Below, in pieces: positions 1 through 7,856 of a DNA stretch of 64,000 bases; within the stretch, counting starts at the first letter, position 1; every line of letters starts with the position of its first letter. Below the pieces are notes generated by a model, which was not told where the DNA came from, did no database searches, and saw nothing but the letters and a program-made list of their open reading frames with translations. The DNA is from Rhodospirillaceae bacterium (lineage in GTDB: Bacteria; Pseudomonadota; Alphaproteobacteria; Dongiales; Dongiaceae): NCBI GenBank assembly GCA_008012315.1, contig SSEL01000004.1, positions 1 through 64,000 of the forward strand, written 5' to 3'. The position numbers and the translations under genes are program-made.

Positions 1-389
1 GAGGTGGGGCGGGCGGCGGCATCGGCCGGCACGGCCGGTTTCTGCGCCAGACCCTCGGCAATCGCCCGGTTGATATCGAGAATTGGCTGGATCTTGGTAC
101 CATCCAGGTCACCGAGCCGCTGGAGAAGGTGGCGGTCGACCATGACCGACAAAACGAGCACATTCTGCCGGATTTCCTGGGGCAGGGGGCAGTTCGGTTC
201 CATCAACGCGGCCTGGAAGATCGACCACAGGCGCTGATTGAGACGCAAAGCCTCCCGGAGTGAAGCACCTTGATCGTCCACCTTGGCAGCCAAGGCTAGA
301 CGCCGAGAGGCTTCGCCCAAGGCCCATGCCTCGGTGCTTCTGGCATCGCCGGCTGTCGGTTTGCTGCTATAACCGATCGGTTGCTTCAT
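1..389 (-). CDS. flaF: Flagellar biosynthesis regulator FlaF, 3' end outside window
   Basis: The minus strand is open from an ATG at 389 to the window edge, giving about 129 residues without a stop. The product contains LNQRLWSIFQAAL, then CPLPQEIRQN and VLVLSVMVDRHL, the conserved core of FlaF. FlaF acts with FlbT in alphaproteobacteria to control flagellin synthesis and secretion after transcription. A GGAG sits 8 nt before the ATG. It follows flbT on the same strand, the usual order flagellin-flbT-flaF. The tail rich in Ala and Pro (AVPADAAARP) suggests the stop is not far beyond the edge. The identity is clear; only the length is unknown. Confidence 0.9.
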   Translation of the reverse strand, partial: MKQPIGYSSKPTAGDARSTEAWALGEASRRLALAAKVDDQGASLREALRLNQRLWSIFQAALMEPNCPLPQEIRQNVLVLSVMVDRHLLQRLGDLDGTKIQPILDINRAIAEGLAQKPAVPADAAARPT

Positions 390-441
390 CCTACGTTCTC
401 CGTCGGGCCGGACCGGTCAATGACTCCTCCAACCCCGGGGG

Positions 442-798
442 TCAGAATAGCTTGGCGGTCAATTTGAGTGCCCGGTAGTAATCCTGATTACGCACGAACT
501 GTGCCACTTGGTCCAGATCCGAAGCCGAATCTGGCCGCTCCGCCAGAGTCTGGGCCAGAATTGCTTCAAATTTCCTTAAGCTTTCCGCAGCGTCTTCCGG
601 GAAAAGGTAGATGAGCTGAATGACGAGATAGAGCTTCTTCTCGATCGTATCAGCCGAATCTTCCTTCATGACCTCGCGGCCGCGGAGGAAATTTGCCTTG
701 TTATAGAGATAGAAAGTCCCCGGCTCCTCGCCCCGGCCGATGACGGCGCCATTGACGATGACTTTTTCCCCGGGACGTAATGAGAACTTCAGTGGCAA
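442..798 (-). CDS. flbT: Flagellin mRNA regulator FlbT
   Basis: The 118-residue protein starts MPLKFSLRPGEKVIVNGAVI, the conserved FlbT opening, and has normal family length. In Caulobacter FlbT binds the 5' leader of flagellin mRNA and destabilises it when the hook-basal body is incomplete. The present gene lies directly downstream of a flagellin gene on the same strand and is followed by flaF 52 nt later. The Shine-Dalgarno AAGGAGAAG precedes the ATG by about 8 nt. The leaders of the two flagellins in this window (roughly 65-75 nt after their sigma54 promoters) are the natural targets; that is an inference. Confidence 0.93.
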   Translation of the reverse strand: MPLKFSLRPGEKVIVNGAVIGRGEEPGTFYLYNKANFLRGREVMKEDSADTIEKKLYLVIQLIYLFPEDAAESLRKFEAILAQTLAERPDSASDLDQVAQFVRNQDYYRALKLTAKLF

Positions 799-894
799 AT
801 CGCTTCTCCTTGGAATTACTCAGCCCACTTCCGCGGTTTAACCAATTTTGAGCTGAGCCGCCAGACCGGTTCGGTCGAGCCTTTGGGGAGAAGC

Positions 895-920
895 GGGCGA
901 CGGCGTTGCCGCCGCCGCCC
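895..920 (-). terminator. GC-rich hairpin after flagellin 1
   Basis: An 11-bp stem (GGGCGGCGGCG on the minus strand, one G-U pair) with a 4-nt TTGC loop follows the flagellin stop by about 20 nt. There is no T-run, so it may reduce rather than stop read-through into flbT-flaF, or protect the flagellin mRNA 3' end. Confidence 0.4.
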
Positions 921-942
921 AACTCTATCCGATCCGTAAGGC

Positions 943-3204
943 TTAGAACAGCCGCAGGATCGCCTGTTGCGCCTGATTGGCCAGGCTGAGGGAGATGGTG
1001 CCCAACTGCTGACGCGTCTGCAGCGTCAGAATGTTGGCACCTTCCTCGTTCTGGTCGGCCAGGGTCAACTTACCGGCACCTTCCTTCAACACATTCGTGA
1101 AGTCCGCAGTGTAATCTTCGCGGGTCTGAATGATGTTCAGGTTGGTGCTGAGTGCGGACGAAGCGGCACGGAGGGTCAACTTGGCCGCATCGAGCTGCTT
1201 CACAGCATTTTCGATATCGGACCGGTCGTTCCAACCGTTCTGTGCCAAGTCAAGCTTGAGGCCCTGACCGTCGGTCTGGACGTTCTGGCTGACCACCGTC
1301 ACGTTGCTGGTGTTGGTTTCGTTCAACTGCACCGAAATGTTGTTGGCATCGGTGCCATCGACCGCCTGCTTGGTCTCCAGAACTGCGTCGGAGGAGGTGT
1401 GCGCAGCACGGACATCGAACTTTGCCGTCACCTGCTTCGGGCTGGAGCTGGAGCCGTCATAGGCCAAGCCGGTATAATCGCCCTTGACCTTTGCCGTGAC
1501 GTTAATGGCGGTGCCGTTGCTGACGCTGTCGTTCAATGTCAGGCTGAATTTGACACCATCATTGGTGCCGCCACCCAGGGTGATATCGATGCTGGTCGGG
1601 CCCGCGCCCGTCAGATCGACACCGGTCTTAACGAACTTGCCGCCCTTATCGTCGGTAACGGTAATCGTGGCATTGTCGGCGCTGGTCGCGTCGACAGTGT
1701 AAGTCAGGCCCGTCACCGTGTTGTCGGCAAATTTCGTCGGGTCGATGCTGGAGATGTCGACAACTGATGCTGTCGATCCGACGATCTGCACCGTGGACTG
1801 AACATTGTCCGCATAGGTCGGCGCCGAGGTGTCGGTCGTCAGCTTCGTCAACTCGCTCAGATTGAGGTCGGCGGCGAAATCGTTGCCACCCGCACTGAGC
1901 GTGACATTGCTGGCATTGCCGGCCGAGACGGTAACGGCTGTGCCGGCCGAACCATCAACCGACAACGTCACCTGGTAAGTATCGAACTGATTGGTGACGT
2001 AGTTGAAGCTGCTGCCCACCGCGCTGATCGAGTAGCTGGAGTCAGCGGCAACCGCACTGCTCGTGGTGATGCTGTTGATCGCGCCCGCACCCGTACCATA
2101 GGTGGAGCTGATCGACTGGTTGTAGGCCGAGCCCTGCAGAATTTGCCGTTCGTCAACCGAAATGCGCGCCGTACCGGAATCGAAGGCGAAGGAGTTCTGA
2201 CCGTTGGAGACCTTCCCTTGACCCAGCGCGTTCAGACCATCGCGAACGATGGTTTCACCGGCGGCATTGGTCGCTTTGACCTGCAGATTGACGTTCTTTT
2301 CGATGACCGAGGTCCCGACACCGGCGGTATCGGCGACGTCTTCGATGTCCTCGAAATTGACGTCGAAGCTGACCTTCGTGCCGCTGCCGAAGGAAACCGC
2401 GGCATGCAACACGTCACCATTGGCATTGGCTTCCTGCCACTGCTTCTGGGTGAAGGTCAGGGTCGTGGACTTGTCGCCTTCGGTGATGGTGAAGACCTTG
2501 TCCTTACCCTTGCCACCGCTCAATTTGATGGTGATGTCGTCGAAATTGCCGGCCTTCGTGGAGTCGAAGCCGGAGATATTGAGATTGCTGATGCCGCGCA
2601 GTTCTTCGGCATCGGCGATGTCCTTGCTGCTTCCGGAGATCGCACCATCACCGGTCACTTCAAGGGTGTATTGATCGGCTTTCGTGACGTTTGTCACGGA
2701 AGCGCCGCTGACACCAGCCAAGGCATTGACGTTGGCCTTGCTGCTGGCGGTGGCATCGAGACGCAGACCACTGCCGATCAGCAGGTTCTTACCGGCATAG
2801 CCGCTGTCCTGGGCGAGCGAGTCGATGTTGCGGAGCAGCGTATTGTACTGATCCGCAAGGCTATTACGGGTCGCCACCGAGCCGGCGTCATTACCAAGGG
2901 AGCTTAGCGCCTGGGAGGTCAAGCCCTGGGCCTGCTCGATCAGATTCGTGATCTGGGTAATGCCGGAATCGGCTGCCTTCAGCGTGCTGATGGCCTGGCC
3001 GATACCGTCTTTCAGGCCGTCGAGGTCACCAGCGCGCTGGTTGAGGCTCTGGGCCGAGAAGAAAGAGGTCGGACCATCGAGGGCCGAGTTGATCTTGTTG
3101 CCGGTGGCGAGTTTCAGCTGGGTATTCTGCAACTGGGTCGAGGTCTGTTGCAGCAGCAGCAGGTTGCTGCGGATACCAGACGAAAGGGCAATCGAGTTAG
3201 CCAT
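943..3204 (-). CDS. fliC: Flagellin 1, long form (753 aa)
   Basis: This is the structural subunit of the flagellar filament, exported by the flagellar type III system. Residues 1 to about 170 form the conserved D0/D1 helices (MANSIALSSGIRSNLLLLQQ, LATGNKIN, FFSAQSLNQRA) and the last 100 or so residues the C-terminal D1/D0 (LTLADQNEEGANI, TRQQLGTISLSLANQAQQ, ending LRLF). About 450 Thr/Ser/Asn/Gly/Val-rich residues lie between, a large surface-exposed insertion; common flagellins are 270-500 aa. The end domains are nearly the same as those of flagellin 2 at 7857, while the centre of the insertion differs. AAAGGAGC lies about 9 nt before the ATG, with a sigma54 element upstream at 3291-3305. 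Thr/Ser richness and the neighbouring FlmG-like gene suggest glycosylation (inference). Confidence 0.95.
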   Translation of the reverse strand: MANSIALSSGIRSNLLLLQQTSTQLQNTQLKLATGNKINSALDGPTSFFSAQSLNQRAGDLDGLKDGIGQAISTLKAADSGITQITNLIEQAQGLTSQALSSLGNDAGSVATRNSLADQYNTLLRNIDSLAQDSGYAGKNLLIGSGLRLDATASSKANVNALAGVSGASVTNVTKADQYTLEVTGDGAISGSSKDIADAEELRGISNLNISGFDSTKAGNFDDITIKLSGGKGKDKVFTITEGDKSTTLTFTQKQWQEANANGDVLHAAVSFGSGTKVSFDVNFEDIEDVADTAGVGTSVIEKNVNLQVKATNAAGETIVRDGLNALGQGKVSNGQNSFAFDSGTARISVDERQILQGSAYNQSISSTYGTGAGAINSITTSSAVAADSSYSISAVGSSFNYVTNQFDTYQVTLSVDGSAGTAVTVSAGNASNVTLSAGGNDFAADLNLSELTKLTTDTSAPTYADNVQSTVQIVGSTASVVDISSIDPTKFADNTVTGLTYTVDATSADNATITVTDDKGGKFVKTGVDLTGAGPTSIDITLGGGTNDGVKFSLTLNDSVSNGTAINVTAKVKGDYTGLAYDGSSSSPKQVTAKFDVRAAHTSSDAVLETKQAVDGTDANNISVQLNETNTSNVTVVSQNVQTDGQGLKLDLAQNGWNDRSDIENAVKQLDAAKLTLRAASSALSTNLNIIQTREDYTADFTNVLKEGAGKLTLADQNEEGANILTLQTRQQLGTISLSLANQAQQAILRLF

Positions 3205-3290
3205 TTAAAAATGCTCCTTTGGAGACAATATGACCGTGCGCTTTTGCGCCACGGGCTCACCTCGGGCTGAAGTCAGCGTAGAGGTAGGAA

Positions 3291-3305
3291 GCAATGATCA
3301 TGCCA
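3291..3305 (-). promoter_or_regulatory. Sigma54 -24/-12 promoter of flagellin 1
   Basis: The minus strand reads TGGCATGATCATTGC, matching TGGCACG-N4-TTGC except one base, with the required 10-nt spacing between GG and GC. Transcription would start near 3279, leaving a leader of about 75 nt. Confidence 0.8.
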
Positions 3306-3310
3306 ACTAC

Positions 3311-3343
3311 GCAAAACTTGCCGATCCCTAGGAAAACCTTGCC
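3311..3343 (-). promoter_or_regulatory. Two ftr-like (FlbD) motifs beside the flagellin 1 promoter
   Basis: On the minus strand CGGCAAGTTTTGC (3323-3311) and GGCAAGGTTTTCC (3343-3331) resemble the Caulobacter FlbD site CGGCAA-R-NN-TTGCC. They lie 6 to 40 nt upstream of the sigma54 element, close for an enhancer, so they could activate or repress. Confidence 0.5.
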
Positions 3344-3393
3344 TTTGCCCCCCGGGCCGACAGGTTGTTAACTGGGAAAAAAATGCCGAACTA

Positions 3394-3437
3394 GGCAAGA
3401 ATTTCCGGTTGTTAAGCTGGAAGTGGGCAAGTTTTGC
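3394..3437 (+). promoter_or_regulatory. Two further ftr-like motifs, opposite orientation
   Basis: GGCAAGAATTTCC (3394-3406) and GGCAAGTTTTGC (3426-3437) mirror the pair at 3311-3343. The 3426 copy is an exact inverted copy of 3311-3322, so the regulatory region is symmetric and could serve both divergent genes. Confidence 0.5.
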
Positions 3438-3471
3438 ATGGGTGGCGGAAGCTAACTGATTGATTTTTGTA

Positions 3472-3488
3472 TTAAAGTCTTGTTAACC
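3472..3488 (+). promoter_or_regulatory. CtrA box upstream of the FlmG-like gene
   Basis: TTAAAGTCTTGTTAACC is a perfect TTAA-N7-TTAA site ending 44 nt before the ATG at 3533. CtrA controls flagellar genes in many alphaproteobacteria, so direct control of this gene is plausible. Confidence 0.6.
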
Positions 3489-3532
3489 ACAACTTTCGTA
3501 GACTGCGCCGGATTGTTATTGGCGCGGTCTCC

Positions 3533-6500
3533 ATGTCGACATTTCCAGTTCAGCTCAATTTATCGGTGGAAGCAGATTCTGCGAAACCTGCCTTTGGCGA
3601 CGCGGGTGCGACCGGCGCGGAACTCGTCTTGGACTGTTTGGTCATTGGCGATGATGCCGATGATGAGGGCGCGCCATCGTTTATCCCGACAAGCAATAAG
3701 GCAGCCGCTACCGATCCCGCGGTTGAAGCCGAGATTGCCAAGCTGCAGATAACGGCGCGCCTGGATCATGATGCCGGGCGCAAAGGGGATCTGAAAGCGA
3801 CATTAGAAAAAATACTGTCGCTGCGGCCCAATGATGCCCGGGCCAATTTCAATCTCGGCGTGCTGCTGCGCGATGCCAAAAGGTTTCCTGAGGCCGAGGC
3901 CAGATTCCGGCAGGCAATCCTCCATGATCCAAAGAGTACCAGATATTACTTAGCCCTTGGCGAATTGATGCAGATGATGCGTCATCTGCTTTTTGCCGCC
4001 GAAGCTTATGAAAACGGACTGGCGATCGATCCCAATCATGGGACGATGCTGCGCAACCTTGTTACCGTTCGGCAAAAACAGCGCATGCCCGATAAAGTGG
4101 CGGAACTCAGCCGGCGGCTGCTCGCGCTCGATCCGCAATCGGAAAGCGCGACGCTAAGTCTCGCCTGGGCGCTGATTTGGCTGGGCGAAATCGAGGAAGC
4201 GGCGGAGGTTGCCAGCCGCGCCCTTAGCTTAAACCCGCAATCGATTGCCTCGGCGGTCATGCTGCAAGTCTGCCTCAAGCGGTTGGACCGTATCGATGCC
4301 GCGGCGGCTGCCTTGCAGGACATTACCGAGCGCTCGCTGGCATCATGGGATATTTGTGCAACGGCTGCCGATACCTTCGCACAATTCGAAGAACGTGAGG
4401 TCGTTGAGGCCATTCTTCAGGGCGTCATCGCAAAACAGCCGAATTTCGTTCCGGCCTTGCTGCAACTGGCGCGTCACAAGATCCTGGCTGGCGATGCGTT
4501 GGAAGGCGAACGCTTGATGGAACGGGTCGCCGAGCTGGATCCGGAAGAAGGGGATGCGCAAACATCCGTCTCCCTGACCAGAATCCGCAATGGCGACTAC
4601 GCGGAAGGCTGGAGCCGGCATCACTGGCGTTGGAAGCGGAGCGGATGCGAGCCGAAATGGGACCTGCCGCTGACGGAATGGGATGGACAGCCGCTCGATA
4701 ATGGCGGCCTGGTCATTTGGCGTGAGCAGGGAATTGGCGACATGGTGATGTATGCCGCCATGGCAATCGCCTGCCGTCCCGTCGTCTCGAACATCGTCAT
4801 CGAAACCAATCCGCGGCTTGTGGCGCTGTTCCAGCGCAGCTTCCCCGACATGATCGCATGCTATCGGGAGAAGCTGCCATCGGACTTCTGGTCGAAGCAT
4901 GACATTACCACTCAGTGTCCGATCGGCGATCTGCCGCATCTTCTGAATGTGGATATGAACGATTATCCCGGGCGCGGTGGCTTCCTGATAGCCGACTCCA
5001 AGCAGGTGACGCGCTTGCGGGAACGTTATCGATTGCTGTTCCCGGGCAAGAAGCTGATCGGTATTTCATGGCGTAGCGGTAATAGTGGCAGTGCCATTAC
5101 GCGTTCTGTCGAATTGCCGCTCTGGCGACCGATATTCGAAACGCCCAACTGCGCTTTCATCTCGCTGCAATATGGCAATATTGAGCAGGATGTTGATGAG
5201 CTCCGGCGATCGCATGGTTTCGAGGTTCATATCGATTCCGAAATCGATGCGATGAAGGACATGGATGCCTTCGCTGCCCAGGTGACGGCGATGGACCTGG
5301 TTATCTCCGTCGATAACAGCACGGTGCATGTGGCCGGCGCATTGGGAAAACCAACCTTCGTGATGACACCGGCGGCATCCGACTGGCGCTGGCTTCAGAA
5401 GGACCGGCGCGATACCGTTTGGTATGCCAGCCTCGAATTGTTCCGGAACCAGCCGGGTCAGGACTGGTCGGCTATCGTCTCGGAAATCGCCTCCCGGCTT
5501 GCCGGTTATGACGACGAGATGTTTTGCCAACTTCGCCAGGCACAATACCTCCGGTCTGCTGAACAGGCCAAGGCATTCGGCGGCAAGTATGACGCCGAAC
5601 AATATTATCGCGCCATCTTGGTCGAATCCCCGGGACAAGCGGCCGCGCTGGCCGGTTTGGGGGTGATCGCCCTGGAAACCAAACACAATAAGGACGCAAT
5701 CAGCTTGCTGGGCCGCGCTGTGGCTATCGACGCGAAGCAAGTCAGCTATTGGCGCGATTACATCAAGGCTTTGCTGGGGGAACGCCGGGTGGAAGAGGCG
5801 GCGAAAGCCCTGCGCGAGGCGATGTCGCTCGACAGCCGCAATCAGGAGATCCTGCTGCTCGGCATCGAGATCTATCAGGCCCTGGGTCTGCCTGAAGAGG
5901 TCGGTAATTATTGTGCGCGGTTGCTGCGGCTGGACCCCGATCATAGGCAGGCCCGGTTGTATTTGGCTGCGTTACAGGCAGCGAACGGTGATTTTGACAC
6001 ATCGGAAACCAATTACGAAAAGGTTCTTCGCGCGCAACCGGACGATCCGATGGCTGCCTATGCCCTCGGCTGCCTTGCTTTGCGACGCGGTGATTATGTT
6101 GCAGGCTGGAAAGGGTACCGACACCGCTTCGCTGCCGGCATAAGCCGGGTTGGAGCTGATCTGCGGCAACTGGATCTGACGGATGGCATCTTCAACGGAA
6201 TGTCGCTGTGTGAGCAGAGGCTTGCGGTCCGCCCGGAGGCCAGTCTGCGCGATCAGATCATGTTCAGTCGATGGCTGAAAGTGGCAAAGCGGGAAGCCGA
6301 TTTCATCGCAGCCGAAATGGATCCTCGATTGATTCCTTTGTTGTCATCTTCCATGCCAGGTATATCGCTGTTCCCCAGCGGCTCGTTCAGCGAGGAGGAT
6401 GCCGCAGGACTTGATCTGACAGGTCAGATTGCCCTGGCCGATCTTGGCGGACGGTATGGCACGAACCCTGAAGCGTTTGGTGAGGCGGTGCCCTATATGC

Positions 6501-7033
6501 ATTTCGATCTTACCCGGGCGGCAGCTTTACGGCAGGATTATCGCGCAGCCCTGTCTTGCGATCGTTTGATCGGCTTGTGCTGGCGGGGGGGGGATCTGGC
6601 AATTCCGCTGGCCTTGTGGCGACCGATTTTGCGCATGGCGGGTTACGGCTTCGTGTCGCTGCAGCCGGGACCGGCGCATCAGGAGTTGCACGAGGTGTTT
6701 GACAGCCTGGATATGCAGGCCGTGCGTGATCCGTCCATCGATCCACAAAGTAATCTGCGCAGCTATGCTACGCAGCTGGCGGCAATGGATCTGGTGATCG
6801 CGATTGATGATGTGACGGCACACCTTGCGGCGGCCCTCGGTGTTACGACGGCATGTTTGCTACCACGGGTCGCCGATTGGCGATGGTTATCGACGGAACA
6901 CCGGGAGACACCTTGGTATCCTTCTATGCGTCTTTATCGCCAGACCGATGAAAATGACTGGGCAGCCACGATGTGCAATCTGGCGCAGGATATGGAAGAG
7001 ATGATCGAGCGCAGCAAAGGGGCGCGTAAATGA
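3533..7033 (+). CDS. FlmG-like TPR/GT-B protein, internally duplicated (1166 aa)
   Basis: This is probably a flagellin glycosyltransferase or modification protein. Two modules follow one another. Residues ~60-360 are TPR repeats and ~370-670 a GT-B-like domain with REQGIGDMVMYA (~398) and SDWRWLQKDRR (~616). Residues ~690-870 are TPRs and ~880-1150 a second GT-B-like domain ending in ADWRWLSTEHR (~1115). In module 2 the EQGIGD loop has become EASLRDQIMF (~900), so it may be inactive. Caulobacter FlmG has one TPR and one GT-B part and glycosylates flagellins; here the arrangement is doubled. The gene is divergent from flagellin 1 and overlaps the next TPR gene by ATGA. No clear Shine-Dalgarno precedes the ATG. 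A run of nine G lies at 6585-6593. Substrate and donor sugar are unknown. Confidence 0.7.
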   Translation: MSTFPVQLNLSVEADSAKPAFGDAGATGAELVLDCLVIGDDADDEGAPSFIPTSNKAAATDPAVEAEIAKLQITARLDHDAGRKGDLKATLEKILSLRPNDARANFNLGVLLRDAKRFPEAEARFRQAILHDPKSTRYYLALGELMQMMRHLLFAAEAYENGLAIDPNHGTMLRNLVTVRQKQRMPDKVAELSRRLLALDPQSESATLSLAWALIWLGEIEEAAEVASRALSLNPQSIASAVMLQVCLKRLDRIDAAAAALQDITERSLASWDICATAADTFAQFEEREVVEAILQGVIAKQPNFVPALLQLARHKILAGDALEGERLMERVAELDPEEGDAQTSVSLTRIRNGDYAEGWSRHHWRWKRSGCEPKWDLPLTEWDGQPLDNGGLVIWREQGIGDMVMYAAMAIACRPVVSNIVIETNPRLVALFQRSFPDMIACYREKLPSDFWSKHDITTQCPIGDLPHLLNVDMNDYPGRGGFLIADSKQVTRLRERYRLLFPGKKLIGISWRSGNSGSAITRSVELPLWRPIFETPNCAFISLQYGNIEQDVDELRRSHGFEVHIDSEIDAMKDMDAFAAQVTAMDLVISVDNSTVHVAGALGKPTFVMTPAASDWRWLQKDRRDTVWYASLELFRNQPGQDWSAIVSEIASRLAGYDDEMFCQLRQAQYLRSAEQAKAFGGKYDAEQYYRAILVESPGQAAALAGLGVIALETKHNKDAISLLGRAVAIDAKQVSYWRDYIKALLGERRVEEAAKALREAMSLDSRNQEILLLGIEIYQALGLPEEVGNYCARLLRLDPDHRQARLYLAALQAANGDFDTSETNYEKVLRAQPDDPMAAYALGCLALRRGDYVAGWKGYRHRFAAGISRVGADLRQLDLTDGIFNGMSLCEQRLAVRPEASLRDQIMFSRWLKVAKREADFIAAEMDPRLIPLLSSSMPGISLFPSGSFSEEDAAGLDLTGQIALADLGGRYGTNPEAFGEAVPYMHFDLTRAAALRQDYRAALSCDRLIGLCWRGGDLAIPLALWRPILRMAGYGFVSLQPGPAHQELHEVFDSLDMQAVRDPSIDPQSNLRSYATQLAAMDLVIAIDDVTAHLAAALGVTTACLLPRVADWRWLSTEHRETPWYPSMRLYRQTDENDWAATMCNLAQDMEEMIERSKGARK
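6585..6593 (+). repeat. Nine-G homopolymer inside the FlmG-like coding sequence
   Basis: The run encodes part of CWRGGD in the second GT-B module; nine bases keep the frame open. Gain or loss of one G would truncate the last ~150 residues. Confidence 0.9.
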
Positions 7034-7755
7034 ACAGGTCAGAAAGACGCCGTCAGGCCAAGCAGGACCGGCAATCGGTCAAAAAGAACGGCGTGAAAAC
7101 CAACATTGCCGCACATGCGACAGTCGATCAGGCCGTGGCCAGCATGATCCAGCCGATCGTTACGCTGCTGAATGGCCGGCGTTTCGAGGAAGCGGAAAAG
7201 GCTTTGGGCGAGCTGCTGCAAGCAAGGCCCAATCATCCGGAAGGGTTGCATCTTTCCGGATTATTGCTCTGCCAGACCGGCCGGGAGGACCTTGGTATCG
7301 AGAAACTTCGAGCCGCGACGGAGTTCTCGCCCCAAACGGCGTTGTACTGGAACAATCTGTCCACGGCCTTGGGGCGCGCCAAGCTTTTCGAGGAAAGCAT
7401 GACGGCGAGCCAGCGCGCGGTTGCGCTTGATCCGAATTATGATGATGCCCGGCGTAATCTCGTTCAGTTGTTATTGTCGGGGGGCGATATCGCCGCTGCC
7501 ATCATCGAGCTGGAACACTTGACCGTTCGGAAACCGGCGGATGCGCAAAGCTGGCATCAGCTCGCCCAATGCTATGGGGATCAGAACAAGTTCGACCTGG
7601 CGGAAGCGGCCTATAAGAAGGTGCTGGCGGTCGAACCGGAACATATCGCCGCGATGCGTGGCTTGGCGGAACTCTATACGAATAACTGGCAATATGACGC
7701 AGCGCAAAAGCTGCGCCGACAGGCGGATCAACTGGAACAGGCGGGGCGGGTCTAA
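7030..7755 (+). CDS. TPR-repeat protein, partner of the FlmG-like protein
   Basis: The 241-residue soluble protein has a basic N-terminus (NRSERRRQAKQDRQ) and then about five TPR units from residue ~40 to the end, including LLQARPNHPEGLHLSGLLL, AVALDPNYDDARRNL and VLAVEPEHIAAMRGLAELY. No catalytic domain is visible. The start overlaps the stop of the FlmG-like gene (ATGA), so the two are translationally coupled and their products may act together. TPR proteins beside flagellin genes often bind flagellin or assist its modification, but no specific function can be assigned. A strong bidirectional terminator follows at 7810-7842. Confidence 0.75.
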   Translation: MNRSERRRQAKQDRQSVKKNGVKTNIAAHATVDQAVASMIQPIVTLLNGRRFEEAEKALGELLQARPNHPEGLHLSGLLLCQTGREDLGIEKLRAATEFSPQTALYWNNLSTALGRAKLFEESMTASQRAVALDPNYDDARRNLVQLLLSGGDIAAAIIELEHLTVRKPADAQSWHQLAQCYGDQNKFDLAEAAYKKVLAVEPEHIAAMRGLAELYTNNWQYDAAQKLRRQADQLEQAGRV

Positions 7756-7809
7756 ATCTGCTCCGTTCGCCGGATAGGCCCGCGTTCATAGAGCTTTCGG
7801 CCCCAAAAG

Positions 7810-7842
7810 AAAACGCCCGGTGGGAATGCCACCGGGCGTTTT
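7810..7842. terminator. Bidirectional intrinsic terminator
   Basis: A perfect 14-bp stem (AAAACGCCCGGTGG and its complement) with a 5-nt loop carries an A-run on one side and a T-run on the other. It separates the convergent TPR gene and flagellin 2 and can end transcripts from both. Confidence 0.9.
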
Positions 7843-7856
7843 GGTCTTCGAGATGG

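Larger units (their letters stand above)
3205..3532. other. Divergent flagellar regulatory region
   Basis: This 328-nt gap between flagellin 1 (minus) and the FlmG-like gene (plus) holds a sigma54 element (3291-3305, minus), four ftr-like motifs (3311-3323, 3331-3343, 3394-3406, 3426-3437) and a perfect CtrA box (3472-3488). No coding sequence was seen. Confidence 0.7.

Noticed and set aside
3425..3437. TGGGCAAGTTTTGC as a sigma54 promoter for the FlmG-like gene
   Set aside because: The GG-GC spacing is 8-9 nt depending on register, not 10, and the same core occurs as an inverted copy near flagellin 1; it fits an ftr-like site better.
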